Part shown: piece after piece, positions 11,326 to 22,081 of the stretch
How the letters are laid out: the number at the start of each line of letters is the position of its first letter
Position numbering within the stretch: the first letter of the stretch is position 1
Origin: Acanthamoeba castellanii str. Neff
Lineage: Eukaryota > Discosea > Longamoebia > Acanthamoebidae
Direction: 5' to 3'
DNA length: 64,000 nt
Assembly: GCF_000313135.1 (NCBI RefSeq)
Contig: NW_004457391.1
Location: 14,017 to 78,016 of the forward strand
Position numbers and translations under genes: made by a program
The notes under the pieces: model-generated
Seen by the model: the letters and a program-made list of their open reading frames with translations, nothing else
What the model was told of the DNA's origin: nothing
Databases searched by the model: none

Positions 11326-13359
11326 ATGAGTCGCGATGGGCCGGCTGCTGCGCAGATGGTGAAGATGGAGAAGAACAGCCGCATTGAGCTGTCGGCTGAC
11401 GGCCTCACTGTGCGCCCACCCCAATCTTGCGCTTCGATTTAATTAAATGGAATACAAGTAATTGTAACAATTATTAATCACCGAATAGGCCAAGAATGCG
11501 GGCACCAACTTCGAGTCGGTGCGGTGCAACGTAAAGGTGAAGAGTGGCAAGTGGTATTACGAGATCAAGCTCATCACCAACGGCCTCTTTCAAATTGGCT
11601 GGTGCACGACCGCCTTCACCCCGGACGCCGCGGTGCGTTCCTGTCCTTGTCACCACAGAGGCGCTGGTTGTGCTGATAACAAGTTTTGGGCACACGCAAG
11701 GCTGGCAACGGCGTGGGCGATGACTCCAACTCCTGGGCCTACGACGGCAGCCGTCAGCGTAATGGCATGCTGGCTCGGCCTACTACGGCCAGTACTGGTA
11801 CGCTGGTGCGTTCTTCTTGCTTCACTCTCCCTTTTGTTTTGCGCCTTCATTCTTGTGCCCAGCGGGAACTGAACTGAACATGTCTGCACGTCCACATGTC
11901 CTAACACTCTCGCGATGATTGTCATGCTTGACCTGCAGGTGACTACATTGGCGTTGCCATCGACTTGGATGCGAAGAAGATGGACTTCTACCGCAATGGC
12001 CACAACATGGGCACCGCGTACGACAACTTCTCTGTCGGCGATGGGCTCTACCCTGCCGTGACACTCTCTGGAGGTAACCCTGAGCAATCCTTAGCAAACT
12101 GGCACGTCGTGGGGATTCCTTACGCTCTCAAGGAACGCTATCACAGGCCAGCAGTGCTCTTTCAACTTTGGAAAGACGCCCTTTGCGTATCCGCACCCGA
12201 GCAGTGACTACAAGGTCCTCCACTGCTTCCTCAGCGAGGCGGAGGTGGAGAAGCTGAACCAGCTCTTCAACAAATACAAGGGTAGGGTCACCACTACCAC
12301 ACACGCACACGCACACACACACGGTCTGATGCTTGAACTAACACCGAGAGTTGGATCTGTCTCTCATCAGCGATGGGCGTCCAGCTGAGCGAGTCTGGCG
12401 AGACGGGCGACATCATCAAGGGCGCCGGCTTTCTGCAATACGGCCAGGTATGCTTGGCCTGAAGCCCCTTGTTGTGTGTAAGGAGGATGTACCACTCATT
12501 TCTATTAACACACTTTATTCCAGGACTTGGGCGTTGTTGAAGACACCGACCCTGGCCTGATGCTTCTGGCCTTCAAGTTGGGAGCCGAGGCCCAGTGGGA
12601 GTTCTCTCGAGAAGAGTTCATCAACGGCTGGACTGCATTTGGGTGCGTCCTTCTTCTCTGAGGCGATGTGTTGCCAGTCGGGTGCTCGTACTCTCGCTGA
12701 CTAGTTGTATTAATATCTAAGGTGCTCCACCATGGAGGGCATGAAGGCGAAGCTCGCCGAGTGGCGGCGGAGATCAAGAACGACGACAGCTTCCGTGCGT
12801 TCTATTACTTTGTGTTTGACTACCTCCGGGAGGCGAACAAGGTCATCCTGCGTACGTCCTCCTCTGTTCTTTCTTCTTTTGCGCTTCGCCTGGCCATCTC
12901 ACTCGCTCACTCTCCTTTTTGTCGCTTGAAGTGATGGAAGAGGCGCTCACCGTATGGGAGATGCTGGGTTTCCCCAACAAGTGGCAGTACTGGGGCAAGT
13001 GGACGGACTTCCTGAAGGTGCGCCCTTTACACTTTACTTTATCACGACGTACTGCGAGGCCCTTCTGACCGCCACCACCTTCCAGAACCACACGTCGGCA
13101 AGGTCGGTCTCTAAAGACACGTGGCGCCAGTTCTTCGACTTCTACCGTGCCCACCCGACGGGCTTCGACGCTTATGACGAGGACAGTACGTTGGCTTCCC
13201 AGTTTGCTGTTTGCTGGCTCGAGAACTCCTCCATGCAACCTCTTGAGCAGATAGTTAACGGTACTCACCCCTGCGCTGTGCCCTTGTGTCACGACAACAG
13301 GCTCGTGGCCCATCCTGTTCGACGAGTTCGTGGAGTGGATGAACGCCAACAAGGACTGA
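11326..13359 (+). CDS. SPRY domain fused to a DCN1-type cullin neddylation (PONY) domain
   Basis: The first exon reads MSRDGPAAAQMVKMEKNSR. A SPRY domain follows (SVRCNVKVKSGKWYYEIK; VGDDSNSWAYDGSRQR; GDYIGVAIDLDAKKMDFYRN; SSDYKVLHCF). From about 12360 there is a full DCN1/PONY domain (GLMLLAFKLGAEAQWEFSRE, FINGWTAFGCSTMEGMKAKL, AFYYFVFDYLREANKVIL, DTWRQFFDFYRAH, WPILFDEFVEWMNANKD). DCN1 proteins stimulate NEDD8 transfer to cullins. SPRY domains often choose substrates. The conserved frame needs one extra base near 11762 (before TGGCATGCTGG, which codes WHAG) and one near 12770 (between WRR and EIKNDD). Everything else is intact, so an assembly error is more likely than a pseudogene. Confidence 0.8.
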
Positions 13360-13478
13360 AGTGCCGGTGTTTGTCTTCTCGTTCGAATTCTTTCCTTGAA
13401 ACATTTGAAACGCGCCAACAAAAAAACCCAAAAATAAAATACGCACATGTGACCATCTCAATCCTTCGAAAATTGAAG

Positions 13479-16400
13479 ATGGACAGAAGCGGCCGAAGTA
13501 CGAACGGCCCACCACCTCGGCCACACGCCTCACTCACCGACCTAACCCGTAATCTGCCGGTTGGGCACGGTTTGCAGGCTAATGCCAAGGAGGTGAGTAA
13601 ATTCGCAACACTTCACTCCCCACGTACGAGATCGCTCAACTTCTCTGTTCAGGGGCACGAAAGGGTAGGATCTCGTGCAAGCGTCGTGCTATCGCAGCAG
13701 CAGCCACGCCAATCTCAAGGTACGCGAGGGGAGTGGGCCGCAATCGCTCGTACGATGCTGAGTCCGCAATCCCGTTTTTGTCAGGTGGGCAAGAGGGAGG
13801 GCTACAGAAAAGGTGGGCACCCGTGCCAAGGCCACCACCTCAAGCCGCAGGACCCGCCTTCAAGGGCGGCACGACACAACACACATCTACGTGCACCGTA
13901 CCGACTATACCCTCAGTGCCGGCGCGAGGCGAAAGGAGGACGCGCCTCTCGCAGGAGGCCAGGCGGAAGGAGGCCGCTGCAGCAGGAGGTCAGACAGCAG
14001 GCGGCACTGCAGGACCTACGGAGGGCAAGGGCAAGGAGACGGACTCATCGGGCGAGGGAGAGGACGAAGACGAAGACGAGGACTATGACGAAGAGTTCGA
14101 AGAGTACGCGTCGCCGCCCTCGCCGCGAACGGCCTTGCGCGGGCGGCTCAAGGACATGCGAGGCCGAGAGTCCAACCTGTCGCTCTTCGGCGTGGAGGAC
14201 CCCTACAACTGGACCGACGGCGGCGAACGCGACGTCGTGTGGAGGAATACCAATGAACACTTCCTTCTCGGTGCCGATGACGTCGGCACGATAGGAGGCA
14301 CGCCAGCAAGCACGCAGCGGAGTCTGACGAGAGCCAACTCGACGACGACGAGCGCCGTAAAGCGAACTACCAACCACGCCACCTCGCTCGCCTCCGAGGC
14401 CTTCTACTCATCATCGAAGTTTGTAGAGAACGAGAGGAAGGAGAGCGGGGCTTCTTCGAAGAGCTCCTCCTCGAACTCGGTCGCCTCGGGGTCGGCCACC
14501 AAGCACCATCACCTCACCCCCGCTTCATCGACGGCCCTCCTCTCCCACTCGCTCAACATGCAGCCAGGGCGTCTGACCGTTCTCCGACGGCTCATGGGAC
14601 CCCAGCCCGAAAAGGCCAGCCTCTCGCGAATCAAGAGCTCCCTCCTCGACCGGCTGAGCAACAGCGGCCAGGCGCAGGCCGCCGAAGACGAGCGGAAGGC
14701 CCAGCAGCAGCTGCTGCTCGCGCTGGAGAAGGCCGAAAAGGTGGTCGACGAGCAGAACTCGACCAAGGGCGGCGGCACCCTGATTACGCAGCCGGAGGGG
14801 GTCAGCGCTGCCGGCCGCAGGGGCAAGGACATGTCGTGCGAAGCGGCGGTGGCGAGGGGCGAGTTGGCGCTCGAGCGGCAGAACGACGACTCGCGGCTGC
14901 TCGGCGGAATGGAGGACATCTTGGAGATGCTGAACGACGACGAGTTCAAGACGCTCATGCAGCAGGCCGAGGAGATGTGTGCGTCGACGCGATCGAGCGG
15001 CGACACCTCGTTCTCGTCGATATCCACGGCCTCGCCCTCCTGCACGGAGGCGCCGCGCTTCTCGCCATCGCTACCGTCCTCCCTCGCCTTCTCCGCCATC
15101 CCGACGGCGTCTCTAGTGCCGTCGCTCGACACGAGTCTCTCGCGGGAGCCGCCGCGGGACAAGCCCGCGAACGAATCAGCGCCAGGGCTCCTCCTCCCTA
15201 ATGTGGTAGACGCGCCCGCACCGGACAGCGAAACGAAAGAGCGCCCGCGAGAGGTGGAACGAGAGGAAGTGAAGGAAACGAAGAAAGAAAAAGAAAAGAA
15301 AAAGATGGATGAGGAGGAGGAACGATGCATCGCGGCCGAAGAGGAACAACACCGGGCCGTCGACGACGCAGGCGTGCACGGCACGCAACAGAAGCCGATC
15401 CTGATCGACGAAGATGAGGAGAAGGAGGATGCCAGGAGGAGCAAGTGGAAGGGCAGGAATAGGGATCGCGAGGTGGCGGAGACCTACTCGCAGGTCGCCC
15501 GCAACAGCATGTCTTTGGACCGATTCGCCAGCAGCCAGCCGGGTCGGCTGTCGCTGCGGAAGCGCGGGTCCGGCGGCAGCAGGGAGAACCTCCTACAGAC
15601 GACTCTTTGCCTCGAGAGAAAGAAGGAAGCAAGAGGAGGAGAGGGAGAAGAGGAGGAGCGGAAAGAAGCGAACGAGAGCCGAGAATCGCTGAGGAGGAAA
15701 AATAGAAAGAGCGGCGAGGAGCCACAGAGGCGCCAGGTCGTCGACGAGATGGAAGTTGAGGCGCGGGCCGAGGCATGCGGAGAGAAGCAGGCGCCGGTGG
15801 AGGAAGAGGTAAAAGCGATCAAGGTGGAGACGCTCACGAAGATCACGCTAATGGAGGACATCCAAATCGTGGAGCAGAGCAAGAAGATCATCATGGAGGG
15901 GCTGCGCGAACTGGAGAAGGAGGCCTTTCTGGACGACATGGACCGGAACTGGTGGCCATCACAGGAACAGCCCACGATGGCGACGCAGCCCTACGAACGA
16001 AGAAGCGAAGCCAAAGGGAAAGAGAAGGACGTCGAAGAGAAAGAACAAGAATGCGAGGAGGAGAGCGAGATGGACATTGTGCTCGACGATTGCCTGCCTC
16101 CCGGGTTTGAGGTACAAAAGCACATGGCAGCACCTATCCGCTCCATACAGATCTGTATGTTAAGTTCTCACAATTGGTTCTGTTGGTTCGCTACAGGATG
16201 CCCGCAACGCTGAAGCGCTCGCGCTCGAATCGGAATTTACGGCAGAGATGTTTGATCTGGCCATGCTGCAGGTGCCAGAGCCGCCACCGGTAGATCTCTC
16301 TCCAATCCGGGCGCCTCACCTCTTCCCCTAACAGTTAACACCACCACACGACGACCCACGCAGGCCGACAACGCGCCTACAATGACGACGAGGAAGAAGC

Positions 16401-19400
16401 GAAAGCTGTACGAGCGATTCTTGGTCCTTGAGGTCTCGGTCGTCGAATACGAGACGCCAGGAGAGTACTGCGTCATCATCGGCAACGAAAAGGTGTGTGG
16501 GCGGCCTTTCTTGCGCACTATTCTCTGTGCCAAAGGCCCTTTGTGGCTGGCTTTCCTTAGCCGCTGACCCGACCTCGGTCCGTTTGCAGGTGTTGCGTCT
16601 CTTTGACGAGGTCCACAGCGTCGAGAAGTTTGCACAGCTGCGCGGCCCATGGGTGTGTACCGAGGTCCACCCTGGCGAGTACGTGCATGTCATAGGCCAG
16701 GTACGTGCACACATACCTGCCGCGCCCACCTCACATGTTCGTTTGGCAGAGGAGCGACACTAAGCGTGTGGGCTCGGGGTGGGGTGGGGGATCGACAGTT
16801 TGATAGCAACAACAAATGCGTCGTGGATGGCGATGAGAATCTGCTCATTCTTCATCCGGACATTCTCGTAACCGGCACCACGGTGGGTGAAAGCTACTTT
16901 TGCATGCGCAAGTCGATCCTAAATAACAAGGCCAAGGTATGCACCACTACACCACTCCAGCACCGTCCTGTAGTGTGTGAGTCCTATGTAGTTCGTAACT
17001 GTGTGGTGCACTTTTTCTTTTTTCTTCTTCGTGATCAGACGTCGAACTACGCCATGCCGCTTATCAAGGGGACAATACTGCACGACTCCTTCGAGACGGC
17101 TCTCGGCAGCAACGACTTCTCGACGGAGGCCTTGTCGGCCACCATCCAGGAAAAGATTTCGACCAAGCTGGCGGACATCTACGCCGTCGGCGAAACGGAC
17201 ATCACCGCCAAGAAGAACCTCGAGGTACGCACCTCGCGTTTCTCACCAATGACGCCGAGCTTGGCAACACACTCGTTGCTTCATCATTCACGTTGTGCCA
17301 CCGTCATGGTGTTTCTCGTTGGCTTTGTGCAGGTGGCGATTCCCAACATGCAAAACTGGGCACAACGGTTTCTGCACGCTCAACCCAAGGTGCGTTTCCC
17401 TGACAATCATGATGCGCCGGCAAGGCCGAAATGCTGCTCCGGTCTTCTTCGAAGTCGGGCTGATTGCTTGCCGCATGCGCGACCAGACCGAGATCAAGTT
17501 CATGAGTGGACGGCAGAAGGTCTGCGTGTCCAAGGTGCTAGCCATCGAAGAAAACATCTGGTCGCCCGCCTTTGGGCTCAAAGGTAATATATGTCTTGGC
17601 GTTATTGTCTTGGCCGCCGATTGCCTCAGCTGACAAGTGTGTGTCACTTCTCTCACTTCTTTGGCCCCTAGGGAAAATCGATGCCTCGGTGGAGATGAAA
17701 GTGGACCGCTCGGGCAGAGCAGAGCACCTCGCCCTGCCGCTGGAGCTGAAGACCGGGAAGCTCTCGCCCTACAACATTGGCCATCAAGCCCAGGTCATCC
17801 TCTACACCCTCTTGATGTCCGACCGATACGGTACGTGCCCACCTCGCGTTCACTGAAAGTGCGGCTGACGGTCGAAGTACTGACCGTGCCCGGTCTCTCA
17901 AAGATACGGATATCCGCTCGGGGCTGCTCTACTACGTCGAATCGGGAGACATGATGGCCATTCAGATCGCGCGGCAAGAGCTGGTGGCCATCATTCAGCG
18001 CCGGAACGACATCGCCGCGCACCTTGTGCAGAAGACCTTGCGGCTTCCCGGCATGAAGAAATCCAACGCGTGTCGGAGCTGCCACCAGCTCAGCACGTGC
18101 ACGCTCTACCACAAAGCGCTCGAGAACGGCAACGCAGAGAGCAGCGGCATAGGTAACTAACTACCATTCATTTACATTGTTTGCTGCTTGGCTTACAACT
18201 TTCAAGGCCCATGCTGTAACTCATCATCAACGTTGTTTCGTGTGGCGCAGACAAGTTCGACCAGCTGACTGGCCACCTCACGGCCGGCCACATGAACTAC
18301 TTCTCGCACTGGGATCGTTTGATCGACCTCGAGGAAGCTGAAATGTACAGAAACAGGGAAGAGGTACGCGGCTGTCATTCTTTGGATTCTTTGCTATGTT
18401 GCGTAGCGGCTCATATTCAATGCATAGATATGGTTGATGAGCGGCGAAGAGCGGGAGGCCAAGACCGGCCGCTGCTTCAACGATATGGTGGTGGACAAAC
18501 GCATGGACAGCGAGAAGGGCTTTCTGTACTGCTTCAAGCGGGCCTCGGTGCGAGAGGCCGAGCGGGAAAGGGAGCAGCGGGGAGGCGTCGCCTCGGCCGG
18601 TAGCCGCCCGAGAAGTAGCTCCTCCGCTGCTCCACCAGCTGCCTCGTCCCTGCTGGACCTTGCGATCTCGACCGGTGACTACGTGGTCATCAGTACCGTG
18701 GCCGGTACCAGCCACCTCGTCCCCTTTCGCCTCAACTTCAATCCTTCAAGTTTGAATTGATCGCTCATAATTTCTTTCTCGTTTCATTTGGTCGCGTCCT
18801 AACAGGTGACTTCGCGGTCGCGTCGGGGTTCGTGAAGGAGCTGACCTCCACCTGCGTGTCCATACAAATGAGCGAGGAGCTACGACCTCCTCCCATTCCA
18901 GTGTCGGGTGATGACGGCGAGTTGGCCGGTTCTCAGATGTTTCGCGGCATCGTTGAGATTGAGGACCTGGTGCCGGATGTACAGAACAAGCGGCTCCGAT
19001 CGAACAACGCCAACGTGCCGCGCTACGGTGCGGAGATGCACAAGAGTTCTCCCGACAGCCAAGCAGCCCCTGGCGCAACGCTCTTTGACGTGCGCTGGCG
19101 ACTGGACAAGGAGGAGCTGTCCACCGGCTTCTCGCTGGTCAAGCAGAACCTCCTGCGCCTCTTCGTCCACGAGGGCGACCAGAAGCGACGGAGGCTCGTC
19201 GTCGACCTTGAGCCGCCGAGCTTCCTCTCCGCCCAGGCGCTCTCCCAGTCGCTCTCGCAGCGGAGCCTGCGTAAGGGCGAGGTCAAGCTGGAGCCGCGGC
19301 CGCAGCTCGACGCGAAGAAGTTGGGTCTCAACGCCGACCAGCAACTGGCCATCGAGAAGGTCCTGCAAGCGGAGGACTACGCCCTAATCCTCGGTGCGGC

Positions 19401-21793
19401 CACCCAACTCTTCAATCCGCTCGTGAGCGAGCCAACGGGAAATAAATTCCCTTCAGCTGCTCATTGGCTAACTCAAATTGATCGCTGCAGGCATGCCTGG
19501 CACGGGGAAGACGACGACTATCGCTCATGTCGTGCGGGCTCTGGTAGCTTACGGCAAGTCGGTGCTCATAACAGCGTACACCCACACCGCCGTGGTACGT
19601 ACAGACCACATCCACTCGCTTGCTTTGGTGTTCGTGAGTTTTAGACCCAGTCATGTTAAGGTTCCTCCTTTGTTGCTGTTTGCTGCTCTACAGGACAACT
19701 TGCTGCTGAAGCTGCTCGACATGGGCGAAGAGTTTCTTCGTCTGGGAAAGCCCGAGAGCGTGGACTCCCGAATCCAACCCTACGTGTTCCACAATGGAAA
19801 GGCACCGGGTACGTGCTGGCGTTACATCGGCTGGGCCGCCTGCGCTCCAGTCAATGAAAGCACTGCCGCTGGGCTGATCTATTGACCACTTCTTGAATGT
19901 GGGCGTGCAGGTGGCAAGGCGGTCGCGTCGGTGAAGGAGGTGGAGACCATCTTCCAATCGGCGAGAATCGTGGCCACCACGTGCCTGTCCATCAACAACC
20001 CGCTGTTTGAAAAGCGGCGGTTCGATTACTGTATCGTCGACGAGGCCTCGCAGCTCACCCTGCCCGTGTGCTTGGGTACGAAGGGCTCCCTCCCATCATG
20101 CGTCGGCCGAGCCGCACCTGGCTTACCTCTCTCTGGGTGGCACCATAGGTCCTATTCGGTTCAGCGACGTGTTCGTGCTGGTCGGCGACCATTACCAGCT
20201 GCCGCCCCTGGTCCTCAACGCCGAGGCCAAGGAGCTCGGGATGGGCGTGTCCTTGTTCAAGCGGCTCAGCGAAGCCCACCCCCAATCGGTTCGCTTCTCT
20301 ACACACCTGTTGCGCCCTCCTTCAGCGCACGTGTGGAATGCTCTCTCTCTCTCCGCTCATCTCGAAATTCGGTTAGGTGGTCAACCTGGAGTATCAGTAC
20401 CGCATGAATGCGGACATCATGAAGCTGTGCAACCACCTGACCTACAGCCACCGACTTCGGTGCGGCAACCAAGAGGTCGCCCGTCGGTAATGCAACCCCT
20501 CTCCACTGCAACCTTACCTCCAAAGCAAGCAGTCTCATTGCTACTTTTCCTCATTTTTTGCCTCGCCTCGCACCCAACAGCTCTCTGCGGGACCAACTGA
20601 CGCACCTGGAGCGTCTGCCCGAACCGCTCGTGTATGGTGTGCGCGTCGCTGAGGTACGTACCTGCACTCCCTTGCTCCGTGATTGTGCACTGCTGGCCCG
20701 CAATTCAGCTGAGTGTGGCTAAATTGTGCAGTCCGGCGGCGAAAGCCCGCTTAAGGGGCACGAGCCAAGCGGCGATGGGTCCCTGCGAGAGAAGGAGGCC
20801 CTGTCTGCGCTGCATTGGCTGCGCGAGGTCCTCGATCCCGAGCGCTCGGTCGTGTTCCTCAACACCGACTCCGTTCCCGCGCTCGAGTCCCGTGCAGGCG
20901 ACGAAGCCGCGGGAGGCGGGGTGCTCAGCAATCAAATCGAAGCCGAGCTGGTGTGCCAGATCACCGGTAACTTCCCTCTACACTGGCGATGGCGTGGTCT
21001 TCCTTGCGTGGTGCTGATGATGATGATGATGACGATTCATGCAAGACGGGCTCTTGTTGTGCGGCCTGGATCCTGCCGACCTGGGCATCATCTCGCCCTA
21101 CCGCGCTCAAGTCAAGCTCATCCGCAGCCTCATGGCCAAGGTAGACCCTCGCCTCTGTCGTTACTCTTTACAGTGTTTGGAAGTCTTTTGATTATTCAAC
21201 GCGCGCTTGTTCGGGGGACAGATCAACGACTTGACTGGAGACGCCACAGAGATCCACACTGTCGACAAGTACCAAGGCCGGGACAAGGACTGCATCATCG
21301 TGTCCTTGGTTCGCTCCAACGCGGAGAAGAAGGTACTCTCGCCACTCTTTCTCTTTCTCTTGCGATTGGCGGCGTGGTGGAGCTAACACCGTAACACCGT
21401 GACGAAGGTGGGCGAGCTCCTGTGCGACTGGCGGAGGGTGAATGTGGCTTTCACGCGGGCCAAGAAGAAGCTCATCATTCTGGGCTCCCTCTCCACACTC
21501 GAGAACAACCACCTCTTCTCCATCTTCCTTCAGCTGCTTCGCGATCAGAACTGGGTATGATAAAATACTCCCTCGTCTCCCCCTCTTCTGACCCATTTCT
21601 TATTAATGATCGGCTCTCTGGCCTGTACACACAGATCTATGCCCTGCCCCGCGATGCCGGGCAGGTCTATGGGCCGGGCAGTCATTTTGTGCGCTGGTGG
21701 CGCAGAGAAAACCACCCCAGAACGCAGCAGACCGCCTCTTCCTTCTCGTCGTCGTCGACGACTCCCACCGTACCCTGCCGCTCCAGCTCGTGA
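13479..21793 (+). CDS. DNA2: DNA replication ATP-dependent nuclease/helicase DNA2
   Basis: Large multi-exon gene. A long exon (about 13787-16111) codes roughly 770 acidic, low-complexity residues. The RecB-like nuclease follows: Fe-S cysteine (SYFCMRKSI), [11 protein letters not shown], the catalytic LPLELKTGK near 17737, and the C-terminal cluster [17 protein letters not shown]. The helicase 1 domain has Walker [11 protein letters not shown] (after the intron ending near 19490), [24 protein letters not shown] and [10 protein letters not shown]. The helicase 2 part has [20 protein letters not shown] and [16 protein letters not shown]. The enzyme trims Okazaki flaps and resects DNA ends. The C terminus is uncertain: the frame stops at 21793, but a Ser-rich basic exon at about 21858-21968 could be an alternative end. 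The 288 bp to the next gene shows nothing. Confidence 0.93.
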
Positions 21794-22081
21794 CTTTGCA
21801 CAGCGCTAGCGATTGAGTCTCGACTCTCACGTGACTTCTCGATCTCTCTGCTGCAGCGTTGGGCGTCGCCGAGTGTTCATAGCCGGAAACGACCACCGGC
21901 CTCTTCGAGTTCTTCTTCATCAGCGTCGTCCAAACCGACGTACCCCGTCGGTCGGGGTGGGCGGGACTGACCTATTTGATTGTAAACAGTGCAAACAACT
22001 CTTGAACCGTTGTAATTAACCTTACTGTTATTTTATTTTATATTATTTGTTTTTAAGTTCAACAAGAGTTTGGTGAAGGTG

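Noticed and set aside
14509..15444. Long reverse-strand frame (311 residues) opposite DNA2
   Set aside because: It is the antisense of the acidic low-complexity exon of DNA2. Ser-rich composition arises from Glu codons read backwards; there is no motif and no splice support.
21813..22019. Continuation of DNA2 as SVGRRRVFIAGNDHRPL...
   Set aside because: Possible by splicing from near 21790, but the competing Ser-rich frame from 21858 looks equally or more coding-like. Neither matches known DNA2 C termini well enough to choose.
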